64,000 nt of DNA from Zea mays (taxonomy: Eukaryota > Streptophyta > Magnoliopsida > Poales > Poaceae): NCBI RefSeq assembly GCF_902167145.1, contig NC_050097.1, positions 143,741,982 through 143,805,981 of the forward strand, given 5' to 3'. Positions 53,080-64,000 of the stretch are shown here, one piece after another. Within the stretch, counting starts at the first letter, position 1. Every line of letters starts with the position of its first letter. The notes under the pieces were generated by a model, which was not told the DNA's origin, did no database searches, and worked only from the letters and a program-made list of their open reading frames with translations. Made by a program: the position numbers and the translations under genes.

Positions 53080-55761
53080 TGTAACACCCCAGGTTCCACA
53101 AACAACCCAGAATGCTACTGAACTACACTTCTGACGTCCATATATAAAATTTCGGCAGCATCCCCTTTGCAAGATTGCATAAATAAGGGGGCAACAGGTT
53201 ATAAACATATATCATGACCAAAAACATACTAAGTATTATTAATCGGCTAGCAAGGGAAGATAAACGTACGACCTGAACTGAATTAATCAGTGTGCACGTC
53301 TATATAAAAAACAAACTTCCCTTGACAATAAGTTTCTAATTAAATCATGGCTGCGCCTGGGCAGCGTTATTGTGAGAGTGTAAGTGGACGTGCTGCTACT
53401 CCCCTCATTCCCAACATGTATCAAGTACCTGCATTGAGTAATGCAAGAGTGAGATGACATATCTCAGCAAGTAAAATATTATCAAACTATTCAACCACAT
53501 AAGAACATTGTTTTACCACCACCTGATTCCACCACCTTCTTATTACCAAGATGCAGCACGTATACAACGTACAACACACCTAGTTACCACACCTCGCAGG
53601 TAGAAACCACAATAGTAACATAGTAATGTCACACTTCATATATTCCTCATGAATGCAAATGTCTGCAAATGCAAGGATGACTTCTGCCTTCATACCTCTA
53701 AGGATATGAAGCCGCATCGTACCCCTCCTCGGGCAACATACGATGCTAAAAAAATGTACCGGTACGGTCGGACCATAAGATCACGACATAACTTCAAAAT
53801 GCAAGATGGATGATGCGATGTGCATGTCATGCCTACAACACTTCATATAACGTGATTCAAAAAGACACTTCAACTTCATCCAAGATGGGAATCAACCACA
53901 TATATCATAACCAAATTATGATCATCCACAATATTAGACAATTGAGAATTAATACTTCCAAACAAATAAACTTCATCATAGAATTCAATGATTAACATAA
54001 TTAAAAACTTATGCATACTCAATGACAGGGAATAGGATGCAAACCAAACGGTAGCAACCACCACTATATTTACTTGCCTTTACCGGAAGTTCGGGCAAAT
54101 CCCTAAGTACGATCCGGAAGTCCACCACCTGTTTTTGACACACAACTTAGTGCACCAATTTCACATAACCAGGCTCATAAACGACGCCGCACCTACGCAC
54201 AAACTCAAACCCCGCCACGGGTTACATCTCTCCCCACACCCACCAAACTGTAGCGGCGCTGCTTAATAATTTCATAACTTCAAAATTATGACAGCATTGG
54301 TAACAAACAAAAACTCCAGAGGCATCTACATAAAATTCCCCACAAGTTTTGTATACAATTTATAATTAAATTCCAACATCTAATTAGCCCAAAACAGTTC
54401 ACAAGTTGAACCCTGTAATCTGTTTTTTTCTCTTTTGGACAGCGACATACCCGGATTCAAACAGCGATATCTTTTAAAATATAATTCCAATTCAAGCGCA
54501 TAAGTACTCATTGGAAAGATAGGACAAAGCCATACATGATTATCATACTGGTTAGCACTAATTAACCACGAAAAATTCCCAGAAACTGCTAATACTACTG
54601 CTGTTCACCCACCTGAAAAATCTGTTTTTTTGGACAGCAACATACCCGGATTTAAACGACGATATCTCCTAAATTATAACTCCGAATCGAGCGCATAAGT
54701 ACTCGTTGGAAAGGTATGACAAAGCTCTACATGATTATCCCACGGATTCCCACTAATTACTTCACGAAAATTCCCAGAAACTGCTAATACTACTGCTGTT
54801 CACCCACCTGAAAAATCTGTTTTTTTGGACAGCAACATACCCGGATTCAAACGACGATATCTCCTAAATTATAACTCCGAATCGAGCGCATAAGTACTCG
54901 TTGGAAAGGTATGACAAAGCTCTACATGATTATCCCACTGATTCCCACTAATTACCCCACGAAAATTCCCAGAAACTGCTAATACTACTGCTGTTCACCT
55001 ACCTGAAAAATCTGTTTTTTTGGACAGCAACATACCCGGATTCAAACGACGATATCTCCTAAATTATAACTCCGAATCGAGCGCATAAGTACTCGTTGGA
55101 AAGGTATGACAAAGCTCTACATGATTATCCCACTGATTCCCACTAATTACCCCACGAAAATTCCCAGAAATCCCTAGAACTACTGCTGTTCACCCACTCA
55201 CAAAATTCCTGGACAGCACCTCTACCGATTCGCAAAGATAAACACATAATCCAATTGATTGCAGCACAAAAACAACAAAAGTTAATCACAAATTCACCTT
55301 AGGTTCTTCCCTTACTCCTTCCTTCTTCCTCCCTCCAAACTCCAATTAAGATCGCAGCCACACGACGGAGAACCACACGGGAGGGCTGCACCTTGGGAGG
55401 AGGGGAAGAAATGGGGGGGCAGCTAGGGTTTTGGGTGGTGAGGGCTGCAAATGTTTGAGGAGGAAGAAGATGTGAGAGGGGGGGGCGTCCAAGAGAAAGA
55501 GGAGGGGAAGCGGCGGCTGCAACAACAAAAGGGGGAAAAAGGGGGGGGGGGGGCGGCTAGGGTTAGGGGAGGGTTAGTGGGCCGAATTGCGATTCGTGGC
55601 CCAACTCGCTTGCACGACAGCTCCCGACCAACCACCCTACTGCTATACTGGTGAATGTTTTCCACAAATTCTAAATCCCCAAAGCGCGACACCCGAATAA
55701 GAGAAAAAACAAACAAAAAGAATAACCTTCAACTTCTCTTCTTTGCAAACCGGGTATCACA
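53080..55761 (-). repeat. 5' LTR of the non-coding LTR element
   Basis: Nearly identical to 46232-48914 at an offset of 6848; the 195-bp repeat units lie at 54420, 54622, 54817 and 55012. Confidence 0.93.
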
Positions 55762-55766
55762 AGACA

Positions 55767-56307
55767 TTAATAGTGCACGATTTCTTTCCTTGTTTGGCGA
55801 AGCCAACCGTTGCACCCGCGGTCCCCTTGGCACACCGGACAGTCCGGTGCGGCATAGTGACCGTTGGCTCTAGCCACTCGTTGCCCCGTTGATTGCGCGC
55901 TGGTCGCGCTGCCAACCGTTGGTGCGGACGCTGTTGGCTCACCGGACAGTCTGGTGAATTTTATCCGCAGTGTCCTTGGCGATTCCCGAGAGCAGCGAGT
56001 TCGTCGCTGAGCTAGTCTGGGCACCGGACAGTGTCCGGTGCACTCGCAGCTGGTGCAATACTGGCTGTTTCAGCTGAACTCCTTTTGCTCCTTTTGGACT
56101 TGACTTAATTGAGTTCCTGACACTTAGACAAGCATGTTTAGCACATAAAACAATTGACTAAGTGTCTAGAACTTACCATCATACTTGATCCATCTAGATA
56201 TATCTTCATATACCTTGGCTCAACTTTATGTTAGTTCACACATAGTGTGTTGTGCATCTAATCACCAAAACAATATAGAAATGGCCCAAGGGCACATTTC
56301 CCTTTCA
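55767..56307 (-). repeat. 3' LTR of Sirevirus 2, part B (U3)
   Basis: It contains CACCGGACAGTCCGGTG (55833-55849) and further decayed palindromes. It ends in ...GCACATTTCCCTTTCA, the reverse complement of a Sirevirus LTR start. It resumes right after the AGACA duplication. Confidence 0.88.
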
Positions 56308-57108
56308 ATCTCCCCCTTTTTGGTGATTTATGCCAACACATTAAAAAGCAACTCATTTCGAACTAACATATCTAGAAGAGCTCAAAAATGCAAATTGAAG
56401 ACCAATAAGATTTTCAAGGAATTTGGCATATTTGGATCACTTTTGCCACCACTTGGTTTATTTTCAAAAAACAAATTCTTTTTCCTATCTCTATGTCAAA
56501 CACACTTGTTTTGGCAAATCAAGAGATCTTTCAAGAGTAAACTTGATCAAATGCCAAAAACTCCCCCTTTTCCCTTACTCAAATTTCTCCCCCACAAGAG
56601 AACAGTTTTTGCATTAAGAGGGTTTTGATCAAATGCAAAGAGTCTAACTCTACAATTTTTTAAATTCACAAGTGGTTGGCTGATCCATTTGCTTTGGCCT
56701 TAATCTCTCCCCTTTGGCATTAAGCACCAAAACAGGAGAACTTTTGGCCCTTTGAACCCCATTGCTTCACCAAAATGTCAAATAAGAGCAAAAAGGCAAA
56801 TGAGAGCACAAATAAGAACTTGGGACGAGATACATTGATACCAGAATGCAGTGGAAGCCCTTTCTTTGTCCAAGTTCACTTTTCCTTTCAATACAACTTT
56901 GAGACTATATCAAGAGTACTCAACAACCAAGTTAGTCTTAAAGGAGTCAAGTTGTAGACATCCTCCCCCTAAACATGTGCATCATTTGCATAAGGACTGG
57001 TGAGGTCCGGGGATGACTTGTACAACTTGAGCACCAAAAATAAGCAATTAAAGACATCAATGCTTAAAGTAACATGATCAAAGGCATAGAACACATGTAT
57101 GCTATAGA
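56308..57108 (-). other. PPT and 3' UTR of Sirevirus 2
   Basis: AAAAAGGGGGAGAT on the minus strand touches the LTR. Further purine tracts lie at 56566-56572, 56704-56711 and 56961-56968, as in Sirevirus 1. No gene. Confidence 0.8.
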
Positions 57109-58542
57109 TCAATCCAAGTTACGTGAATCCAAGACATTTAGCAAACTACGCAACCTGCAAAACCTTTTCACATCTAAAGGCTTGGTGAAGATATCAGCTA
57201 GGTGGTTCTCGGTGCTAATATGGTAAATATCGATATCTCCCCTTTGCTGGTGGTCTCTCAAAAAGTGATGTCGGATGTCTATGTGCTTAGTGCAGCCGTG
57301 TTCAACAGGATTACCCGCCAAGCGAATTGCACTCTTATTATCACATAGGAGTGAGACTTTGCTCAGATTGTAGCAAAAGTCCTGGAGGGTTTGCCTCATC
57401 CAAAGCAGTTGCGCGCAACACTGTCCTATGGCAACATACTCGGCCTCAACGGTGAATAGGGCAATAGAAGTTTGTTTCTTAGAGCTCCAAGACATCTGGG
57501 ACCTTCCCAGAAATTGACAAGTCCCTGATGTGTTCTTCCTATCAACCTTGCATCCGGCATAGTCGGAATCTAAGTATCCGATTAAGTCAAAGGTAGACCC
57601 CTTTGGATACCAGATCCCGAAGCAAGGCATAGAAACCAAATATCTAAGAATTCGCTTAACGGCCACAAGGTGACACTCCTTAGGGTCGGATTGAAATCTA
57701 GCACACATGCATACACTTAGCATAATATCCGTTTTACTAGCACAAAGATAATACAAAGATGCTATCATAAACCGGTATGCCTTTTGATCAACGGACTTAC
57801 CTCCTTTGTTGAGGTTCATATGTCTATATATTCCCATTGGTGTCTTTGCGGTCTTTGCATCCTTCACCCCAAACCTCTTGAGCAAATATTGAGTATACTT
57901 TGTTTGGGAGATGAAGGTTCCTTCCTTGAGTTGCTTCACTTGAAATCCAAGGAAGTAGTTCAACTCGTCCATCATTGACATTTCAAATTTCTGCATCATC
58001 ACCTTGTTAAACTCCCCACAAGACTTTTGATTAGTAGAACCAAATATTATGTCATCAACATATATTTGGCATACAAAGAGATCACCATTACAAGTCTTAG
58101 TAAAGAGAGTAGGATCAGCTTTCCCAACCTTGAAAGCATTAGAAATAAGGAAATCTCTAAGGCATTCATACCATGCTCTTGGGGCTTGCTTAAGTCCATA
58201 GAGTGCCTTAAAGAGCTTGTAGACGTGGTGGGGATACCTGTCATCTTCAAAGCTAGGGGGTTGTTCCACATACACTTCCTCCTTGATTGGTCCGTTAAGG
58301 AAGGCGCTCTTCACGTCTATTTGAAACAACTTAAAAGAGTGGTGAGCAGCATAGGCTAGTAATATTCGAATTGATTCTAGCCTAGCTATAGGAGCAAAAG
58401 TCTCCTCAAAATCCAAACTTGCGACTTGGGGATAACCTTTTGCCACAAGTCGAGCCTTGTTTCTTGTCACCACACCGTGTTCATCTTTCTTGTTACGAAA
58501 CACCCACTTGGTTCCCACAACATTTTGCTTCAGACGCGGCAC
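57109..58542 (-). CDS. pol: Sirevirus 2 Pol: reverse transcriptase and RNase H (477 codons open)
   Basis: The open frame begins within the RT N-terminus ([10 protein letters not shown]), contains [19 protein letters not shown] and the catalytic YVDDIIFGS, and runs through [14 protein letters not shown] into RNase H ([29 protein letters not shown]). The RNase H DNES motif reads DNKS here and the TAEAEY motif reads TVEAEY, so E-to-K and other changes may weaken activity. Upstream (58543-58803) the linker has stops, including one at the EVW position. It is a broken polyprotein, not a free gene. Confidence 0.85.
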   Translation of the reverse strand: MPRLKQNVVGTKWVFRNKKDEHGVVTRNKARLVAKGYPQVASLDFEETFAPIARLESIRILLAYAAHHSFKLFQIDVKSAFLNGPIKEEVYVEQPPSFEDDRYPHHVYKLFKALYGLKQAPRAWYECLRDFLISNAFKVGKADPTLFTKTCNGDLFVCQIYVDDIIFGSTNQKSCGEFNKVMMQKFEMSMMDELNYFLGFQVKQLKEGTFISQTKYTQYLLKRFGVKDAKTAKTPMGIYRHMNLNKGGKSVDQKAYRFMIASLYYLCASKTDIMLSVCMCARFQSDPKECHLVAVKRILRYLVSMPCFGIWYPKGSTFDLIGYLDSDYAGCKVDRKNTSGTCQFLGRSQMSWSSKKQTSIALFTVEAEYVAIGQCCAQLLWMRQTLQDFCYNLSKVSLLCDNKSAIRLAGNPVEHGCTKHIDIRHHFLRDHQQRGDIDIYHISTENHLADIFTKPLDVKRFCRLRSLLNVLDSRNLD

Positions 58543-59777
58543 TAGGCTTCAAACTTCATTTCTCTTGAAGTTGTTGAGCTCTTTCTGCATGGCCAACACC
58601 CAGTCTAGATCCTACATGGCTTCTTCTACCCTGAAAGGATCAATAGAAGAAACAAACGAGTAGTGCTCACAAAAATTAGCTAAACGTGAGTGAGTGGTTA
58701 CTCCCTTGTTGATATCACCTAGAATCTGATCCACTGGATGATTTCTTTGAATTGTCATCTAGACTTGAGTTGGAGGAGCTTGTGGTGCTTCTTCCTCCTT
58801 ATCCTATTCTTCATGTGCTTCCCCTTGATCCAGCCCTTCATCTTGAGGTACCTGTTCTTCATCTTGAATTGGGGGATGCACCATTGTAGAGGAGAAAGGT
58901 TGATCTTGCTCTTGTTGTTCCTGTGGTCGCACATCACCTATCGCCATTGTTCGCATTGCGGCCGTCGGAACCTCATTGTCATCTACATCATCAAGATCAA
59001 CTTGCTCTCTTGGAGAGCCATTAGTCTCATCAAATACAACGTCGCTAGAGACCTCAACTAATCCTAATGACTTGTTGAAGACCCTATACTCCTTTGTATT
59101 TGAGTCATAACCTAGTAAAAACCCTTCTACAACTTTGGGAGCAAACTTCGAATGCCTACCTTTCTTTACCAAGATGTAGCATTTTCTCATAAATACACGA
59201 AAATAGGAAACATTGGGTTTGTTACCGGTTAGGAGTTCGTATGATGTCTTCTTAAGGAGGCGATGCAGATAGAGCCGGTTTATGGCATGGCAAGCTGTAT
59301 TCACAGCTTCCGACCAAAACTGCTCAGTCATCTTGTACTCTCCAAGCATTGTCCTTGCCATATCAATTAGCATCATGTTCTTCCTCTCTACTACACCATT
59401 TTGCTGTGGTGTGTAGGGAGTGGAGAACTCGTGCTTGATGCCTTCGTCCTCAAGATACTCTTTGACTTGAAGGTTCTTGAACTTAGATCTGTTGTCGCTT
59501 CTTATCTTTTTCACCTTTAGCTCAAACCCAATTTGAGCTCTTCTTAAGAAGCGCTTTAGAGTTCCTTGGGTTTCAAATTTATCCTGCAAAAAGAAAACCC
59601 AAGTGAAGCGGGAAAAAATCATCAACAATAACAAGACCATACTTACTTACCCCGATGCTAAGATAAGCAACGGGCCCGAAGAGATCCATATGTAGGAGTT
59701 ACACTGGTCTTAATGTTGACATCACGTTCTTGCTTTGATGATTGCTTTCCACCTTCTTCCCTGCCTAGCATGCTGCA
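58543..59777 (-). pseudogene. Sirevirus 2 integrase and linker, broken
   Basis: From 59777 leftward on the minus strand: the HHCC region end (CQAGKK-like), [13 protein letters not shown] with the first Asp, then an open stretch 59640-58804. That stretch has [29 protein letters not shown] (second Asp kept, neighbouring Gly and Glu changed), [14 protein letters not shown] (catalytic Glu), NGSPREQV and a Gln/Glu-rich linker ending at a stop. Frame breaks near 59640 and stops in 58543-58803 make it non-functional. Confidence 0.82.
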
Positions 59778-60378
59778 TGTTGGGAGCCTGCTTAGTCGCC
59801 GAAGGTCCTCTAAGCAAGTTGGCACAAGCAGACACAACATGAAGGAACAGGCCGAAGCTACGATCCAGGGAGCTTCAGCATAGTGATATTCCTTGAGACG
59901 AAGGGCTGCACCAACCTAAAGAGGAAAAGACCGATCAGTCCATGATAGTTTGTGTCATTTTTATAGTTACTTGTCGAGGGCATGAATGTAATTTCGACCG
60001 AGCTGCGCCCCGTGCCTATAAATAGATGAACAGTAACCCCGTACTGTTCACGCTGACTTGTATTCATTTGCACGTCACACTTGGATTTTTGCCTTCTGTC
60101 AAGCCGAAGGTATAAATGTAATTCAATATTGTTTATATTCATTCATGATGCTATATTAATGATGTCATATGATTATTCATGATACTTCTCATGTTTCATA
60201 TGCTTCTACTTCCATTATTATACACTGTGATTATGAAGGAATGTCCTTCATAACCTTCGTCTGAAGATCATTAAATCCTAAGGGAGATAATGCTTCGAAG
60301 GACGAAGGGCTTTAACCATTAATGTTTTGTGTTTCCTTATTCTTGATTCATAGCATTTGAGAACAAGTCCCTAACATT
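59778..60378 (+). repeat. 5' LTR of the right-edge gypsy element
   Basis: It runs TGTTGGGAGCC to CCCTAACA and is followed at once by the PBS TTGGTGCCCACCTCCGG. The presumed target duplication on its left is CTGCA (59773-59777). Confidence 0.85.
60016..60025 (+). promoter_or_regulatory. TATA box of the gypsy LTR
   Basis: CTATAAATAG follows a GC-rich stretch about 240 bp into the LTR. Confidence 0.6.
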
Positions 60379-61184
60379 GGTGCCCACCTCCGGTGAACTC
60401 ACTTCCACTATTGAGCTGATGGCTTCGTTCAACAACCAAGTCATAGCACCTTCGGCTACGAAGCTGGTGCTCCTAATCATGGGCGGTTCAAGTTCAGAGC
60501 CAACTAACAAGAAGCAAAAGAAGGAAGCACAGAGAAGAGTGCAGCATGTTGGGGTGCAAGGACCCTTCATCAGGTCCAAGTGGTCCCACATTCCAATCAC
60601 TTTCTCCCGGGAGGATCTTTAGCTAAAAGATTATCCTCACAATGATGCTATGGTCATATCTTGTGTCATCAAGGGTTTTTTGGTCCATAATGTTCTGGTT
60701 GACACAGGCAGTGTAGCGGACATTATATTTGCAAAGGCCTTCAAGCAGATGCAAGAACCAGAGGACAAGATCCATGACTCTACACACCGTCTTTGTGGCT
60801 TCGGAGGACGGCAGATTGTGGCACTTGGCAAAATCACAATGCCAGTTACCTTCAGCTATATGAGGATGAGGTTCCGACATTGTCGACATTGGCAAAATCA
60901 CAAGAACTGAGCAAGTCATTTTTGACATTGTCGACATGGAATACCCATATAATGCAATCATTGGTCGAGGGACACTTAATGCTTTCGAAGCAATACTTCA
61001 TCCAACATATTTATGCATGAAGATACCTTCGAAACAAGGGCCCATTGCCGTCCACGGAAGTCAAGAAGCTGCTAGAAGGGCTAAAGGGAGTTGGACAGAT
61101 TCAAAGGCAATACATAACATAGATGGAGCCGAAGTTTGTCAACAATACAAGCACAAAAGAGTGAAGGCTGCTTCGGCAGACTAG
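60379..61184 (+). pseudogene. Gypsy leader, gag remnant and aspartic protease
   Basis: A short leader frame (60377-60622) ends in TAG, and the same frame resumes to 60910 with LVDTGSVADIIFAKAF, the retroviral-type aspartic protease active site (DTGS). A frameshift near 60905, beside the repeated phrase GACATTGTCGACAT, moves the continuation (YNAIIGRGTLNAFEAI) to another frame ending at TAG 61182. Capsid and zinc-knuckle parts of gag are absent. Confidence 0.78.
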
Positions 61185-62156
61185 CCGAAGCCTATGCCTT
61201 TATGTGAAGACATAGCAGATCAAAGGGTACTGCTGGGATCTCAGCTATCTGATGAGCAGGAAAAAACCTTGATAAGATTTTTGTTGAACAACAAAGATGT
61301 CTTCGCTTGGACAGCTAATGATCTCTATGGTGTCAACAGAGATGTCATCGAGCATTCACTTAATGTGGATCCATCTTTCAGGCCAAGGAAGCAAAGACTT
61401 CGGAAGATGTCTGATGATAAGCTGAAGGTGCTCGGAACGAAGTAAAGAGACTTCTCAGTGCTGGTGTTATCAGAGAAGTAACATATCCAGAATGGCTAGC
61501 TAACACTGTTATGGTGAAGAAGGCTAATGGCAAATGGAGAATGTGTATTGACTTCACAGATCTCAACAAAGCATGTCCAAAGGACGAATTTCCATTACCA
61601 AGAATAGACTCCCTTGTAGATGCAGCAGCTTCTTCGGAGCTCATGAGTCTACTAGACTGCTATTTAGGCTATCATCAAATATGGATGAAGAAGGAAGATG
61701 AGCCAAAGACTAGCTTCATAACTCCTAGTGGCACTTATTGCTACCTTTAGATGCCTGAGGGGCTCAAGAATGCTGGAGGAAGCTTCAGCAGAATGACAGC
61801 CAAGGTCCTTCATTCTCAAATAGGCAGGAATGTGCTGACTTATGTTTATGATATCATAGTAAAGAGCTCAAAGCAAGAGAATCACATTGCTAACTTGCAA
61901 GAAACATTTACCAATTTTAGGCAACCTGGTTTGAAATTAAATCCAAAAAAGTGTGCTTTTGGAGTAAATAAGGACAAGTTTCTTGGTTGTCTGGTATCAA
62001 CAAAGGGAATCGAAGCTAACCCCAATAAGATCAAAGCTATCCTTTGAATGGAGCCGCCAAATACAAAAAGGGGCCCAACGGCTGATAGGAAGACTGGCAT
62101 CATTGAATAGATTCATATCCAGATGACCAGAAAAAAATCTCCCATTCTTTGAGATA
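61185..62156 (+). pseudogene. Gypsy reverse transcriptase, broken
   Basis: The N-terminal part (DIADQRVLLGSQLSDEQEK, DVFAWTANDLYGV) runs to a frameshift near 61440. The next frame has MCIDFTDLNKACPKDEFPLP and SLLDCYLGYHQIWM, then TAG at 61748, then MPEGLKNAGGSFSRM. The catalytic motif at 61841-61852 reads YVYD instead of YVDD, losing one metal-binding Asp. A TGA at 62045 and a further frameshift before 62157 follow. Confidence 0.82.
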
Positions 62157-63103
62157 TTGAAGTCAGCCAAAGTTTTTCAGTGGGGTCCGGCTCAGCAAAA
62201 GGCTTTCGAAGAGTTAAAGCAATACTTGATCGATTTGACAACACTAACTCCACCTTCGCCAGGGGCTCCATTGCTCTTATATGTTGCAGCTTCGCACTCT
62301 GCAGTTAATGCGGCGCTTGTACAGGAGAAGCAAGATGGCCAAGTCAAAAAACAAGCACCGGTATATTTTGTCTCCGAAGTTTTAAGATTTTCAAAGAAAA
62401 ATTACACAGAATTGGAAAAGGTGCTATATGTTGTGTTGATGGCCTCCAGGAAGCTTCGGCATTACTTTCAAGCATACAATATAATTGTTCCTTCGCCGCA
62501 ACCTCTAAAAGACATAATGAGGAATAGAGAAGCTACTAGGAGGATTGGAAAATGGGCCACCGAGCTCAATGAATTCTCTATAGATTATGTGCATAGGCCC
62601 TCAATTTAGTCCCAGGCATTAGCAGATTTCATCGCCGATTGGACGCCAGGGGCTCAGAAAGAAATAACAAAGGATGTCAAAGCCTGGACAATTTTCTATG
62701 ATGGTTCTTGGGGAACCTTCGGCGCAGGAGTCACTGCTGTCTTAGTAGCACCCTCTAAAGTCAGAACATGCTACGCAGCAAGACTGGACTTTAGTTGTAC
62801 AAACAACATTGTTGAATACGAAGCCCTTCTGTTGGGGCTTCGGAAGCTAAAGGAAATGGGAATAAGAAGGGTGATTCTTAAAACTGACTCCCAAGTCATC
62901 TCTGACCATGTGGATAAAAGCAGTCAGACAAGGGACCCGAAGCTTGAAAAATATTTGGACACAATCCGAAGGTTGGAGACTTCTTTCGAAGGTTTTTCTG
63001 TAAAAAATATCCCAAGAGGGGAAAATGAGCATGCAGACCTACTCGCCAAATCAGCTGCACAAAGGCTCCCTCTGCCTTCGGAGGTATTCTTTGAGACAAT
63101 AAA
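62157..63103 (+). pseudogene. Gypsy RT connection and RNase H
   Basis: 62157-62609 encodes the RT thumb/connection (QWGPAQQKAFEELKQYL, APLLLYVAASHSAVNAAL, KNYTELEKVLYVVLMASRKL), ending at TAG 62607. The same frame continues with FYDGSWGTFGAGV, NNIVEYEALLLGL and LKTDSQVISDHVD, which carry the RNase H acidic residues, then NIPRGENEHADLLAK. Confidence 0.82.
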
Positions 63104-64000
63104 AGCACATCTGATACAGCCTTCATCTCTCACACAGCTGATACAGCCTACTTGGCCATTGCAAAGATGGGGCCTAGACTTGTTAGGTCCACTTCCACCG
63201 GCGCAAGGTAATTTGAAGTATGTTGCGGTGGCAGTAGAATATTTTTCTAAGTGGATTGAAGCAAAGCCCTTGGCTACAATAACTTTGGCCACAGTCCAAA
63301 AATTATTCTAACAGAATATTGTTTGTTGTTTTGGCGTGCCGAAGGCAATAACCATAGACAATGGAACACAATTTGATGCCGAAACATTCAAGGATTTCTA
63401 TGACCAGATTGGTACGAAGATCCATTTTGCATCAGTTAGGCATCCGGAGTCAAATGGGCTGGTAGAAAGAGCAAATGACATCATAATGACAGGAATAATG
63501 AAGCTAATCTTCAATCAGCCCAGAGGAAAGTGGCCAGACGAGCTGATTAAAGTGGTGTGGAGCCACAATACAACTACGTCAAGGTCAACAAGATTTACAC
63601 CCTTCAAACTCTTGTTTGGTGACGAAGCAATAACTCCAGAAGAGGCAAAGGCAGGGTCAATAAGAACAACAGCTTCGGCAGAAGACAAAGCTGATTATCA
63701 AGTAACAAAATATACTATAGAAGGGACCAGACTTCAGGCTATAGAGCAGATCAATAAATACCAGGCCAAAACAATAAAGTGGCGTGATAGAAAAGTTCGA
63801 TTGAAAAACATCAAGCCAGGGCATTTGGTGCTTCAGAGAGTGGCCAACCCAGACACAGTGGACAAGTTGCAACTAAAGTGGGAAGGTCCTTTTCTGGTAG
63901 TATCTTCGTCAAGACCCGGTTCTTACAGATTGAAGGATATGGACGGAAATGACCTACCTAGATCTTGGAATGCGGATGAGCTTCGACGATATTATGTGTA
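63104..64000 (+). pseudogene. Gypsy integrase core lacking the HHCC zinc domain, cut by the window end
   Basis: RNase H is followed within about 20 codons by WPLQRWGLDLLGPLPPAQ, so the usual N-terminal HHCC zinc-binding domain is missing. The core has D (GLDLLGP), D (TIDNGTQFD) and E (SNGLVERAND). A TAA at 63309 interrupts it before NIVCCFGVPKAI. The C-terminal part (LKWEGPFLVVSSSRPGSYRL, WNADELRRYY) reaches the window edge, where a TA begins the likely stop. Confidence 0.82.

Larger units (their letters stand above)
46232..55761 (-). mobile_element. Large non-coding LTR retrotransposon (9530 bp), TSD AGACA
   Basis: Two 2.68-kb LTRs (46232-48914 and 53080-55761) differ by only about five substitutions plus G-run lengths. 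AGACA flanks both sides (46227-46231, 55762-55766). On the minus strand GTTGGTATCAGAGG next to 53080 is the PBS and AAGGGGGGTAGAG next to 48914 is the PPT. The 4165-bp interior has no credible ORF, so it is non-autonomous. The TGTGATACCCGG...GGGTGTTACA ends suggest Ty3/gypsy, but without pol this is inference. It is the youngest-looking insertion here. Confidence 0.93.
45480..59777 (-). mobile_element. Sirevirus 2 (Ty1/copia), minus strand, 5' half missing and interrupted
   Basis: Its 3' LTR is 45480-46231 plus 55767-56307 (about 1293 bp), split by the non-coding LTR element at 46232-55761. The PPT and 3' UTR follow at 56308-57108, then RNase H, RT and integrase at 57109-59777. The LTR lies next to CCTAG in a CACTA transposase relic. 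Integrase is cut at 59777 by a gypsy insertion; gag and the 5' LTR should lie right of the window. Confidence 0.88.
59778..64000 (+). mobile_element. Ty3/gypsy element, 5' LTR and decayed pol; continues past the window
   Basis: LTR 59778-60378 (601 bp, TGTTGGGAGCC...CCCTAACA) interrupts the Sirevirus 2 integrase gene. The PBS starts at 60379 with TTGGTGCCCACC. Gag is almost wholly missing: protease follows the leader within about 300 bp. RT, RNase H and integrase follow in gypsy order, with frameshifts, stops and a lost RT catalytic residue. The 3' LTR must lie outside. GAAGG/CTTCG-rich LTR sequence recalls Huck/Grande-like elements; not certain. Confidence 0.88.

Noticed and set aside
46962..54064. 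Identical short open frames at 46962-47216 and 53810-54064
   Set aside because: They are the same positions in the two LTRs of one element; duplication reflects LTR identity, not conserved genes.

Overview
The window looks like intergenic chromosomal DNA from a large grass genome, most likely maize (Zea mays) or a close relative. This rests on Sirevirus-type copia LTRs packed with CACCGGAC-N-GTCCGGTG palindromes, a Helitron with the TCTCTACTA...CTAG ends typical of maize, deep nesting of LTR retrotransposons, and one GC-rich intronless plant gene. I see only one convincing intact host gene: a ROH1-like (DUF793) gene on the minus strand at 21486-22727. Nearly everything else is transposon or transposon relic.

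Left block (1-17732). A young, nearly complete plus-strand Sirevirus (Ty1/copia; start outside the window, end 8337) sits inside an older reverse-oriented Sirevirus LTR (8338-8959). That LTR sits inside the 3' end of a Tekay/Del-like Ty3/gypsy element whose roughly 4 kb LTR runs 9126-13129. A solo LTR with a perfect CATAG target duplication (13758-15074) interrupts a tandem repeat. A second copia LTR (about 15565-16696) and a minus-strand gypsy leader plus LTR (16697-17732) follow.

Gene island (17733-24661). Low-copy sequence holds the ROH1-like gene, its probable TATA box and a few short repeats.

Middle block (24662-32493). An old minus-strand Ty1/copia element has 173-bp LTRs and a decayed pol. 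Its 3' end carries a tandem duplication of about 735 bp, and a GC-rich block lies near its 5' LTR.

Right block (35279-44581). A gag-only Ty3/gypsy element (TSD GTTCT) has a 4672-bp Helitron (35531-40202) inserted exactly between A and T of its 5' LTR TATA box. The Helitron carries fragments of at least five host genes on both strands: G-patch protein, METTL21-like methyltransferase, UTP20, RAD7-like LRR protein and F-box/LRR protein.

Far-right block (44587-64000). A CACTA transposase relic was hit by a minus-strand Sirevirus (45480 to 59777). The Sirevirus LTR was then hit by a 9530-bp non-coding LTR element with 2.68-kb LTRs (46232-55761, TSD AGACA). The Sirevirus integrase gene was separately hit by another gypsy element (59778 to past the window end). 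The relative ages come from who interrupts whom and from LTR-LTR differences counted by eye.
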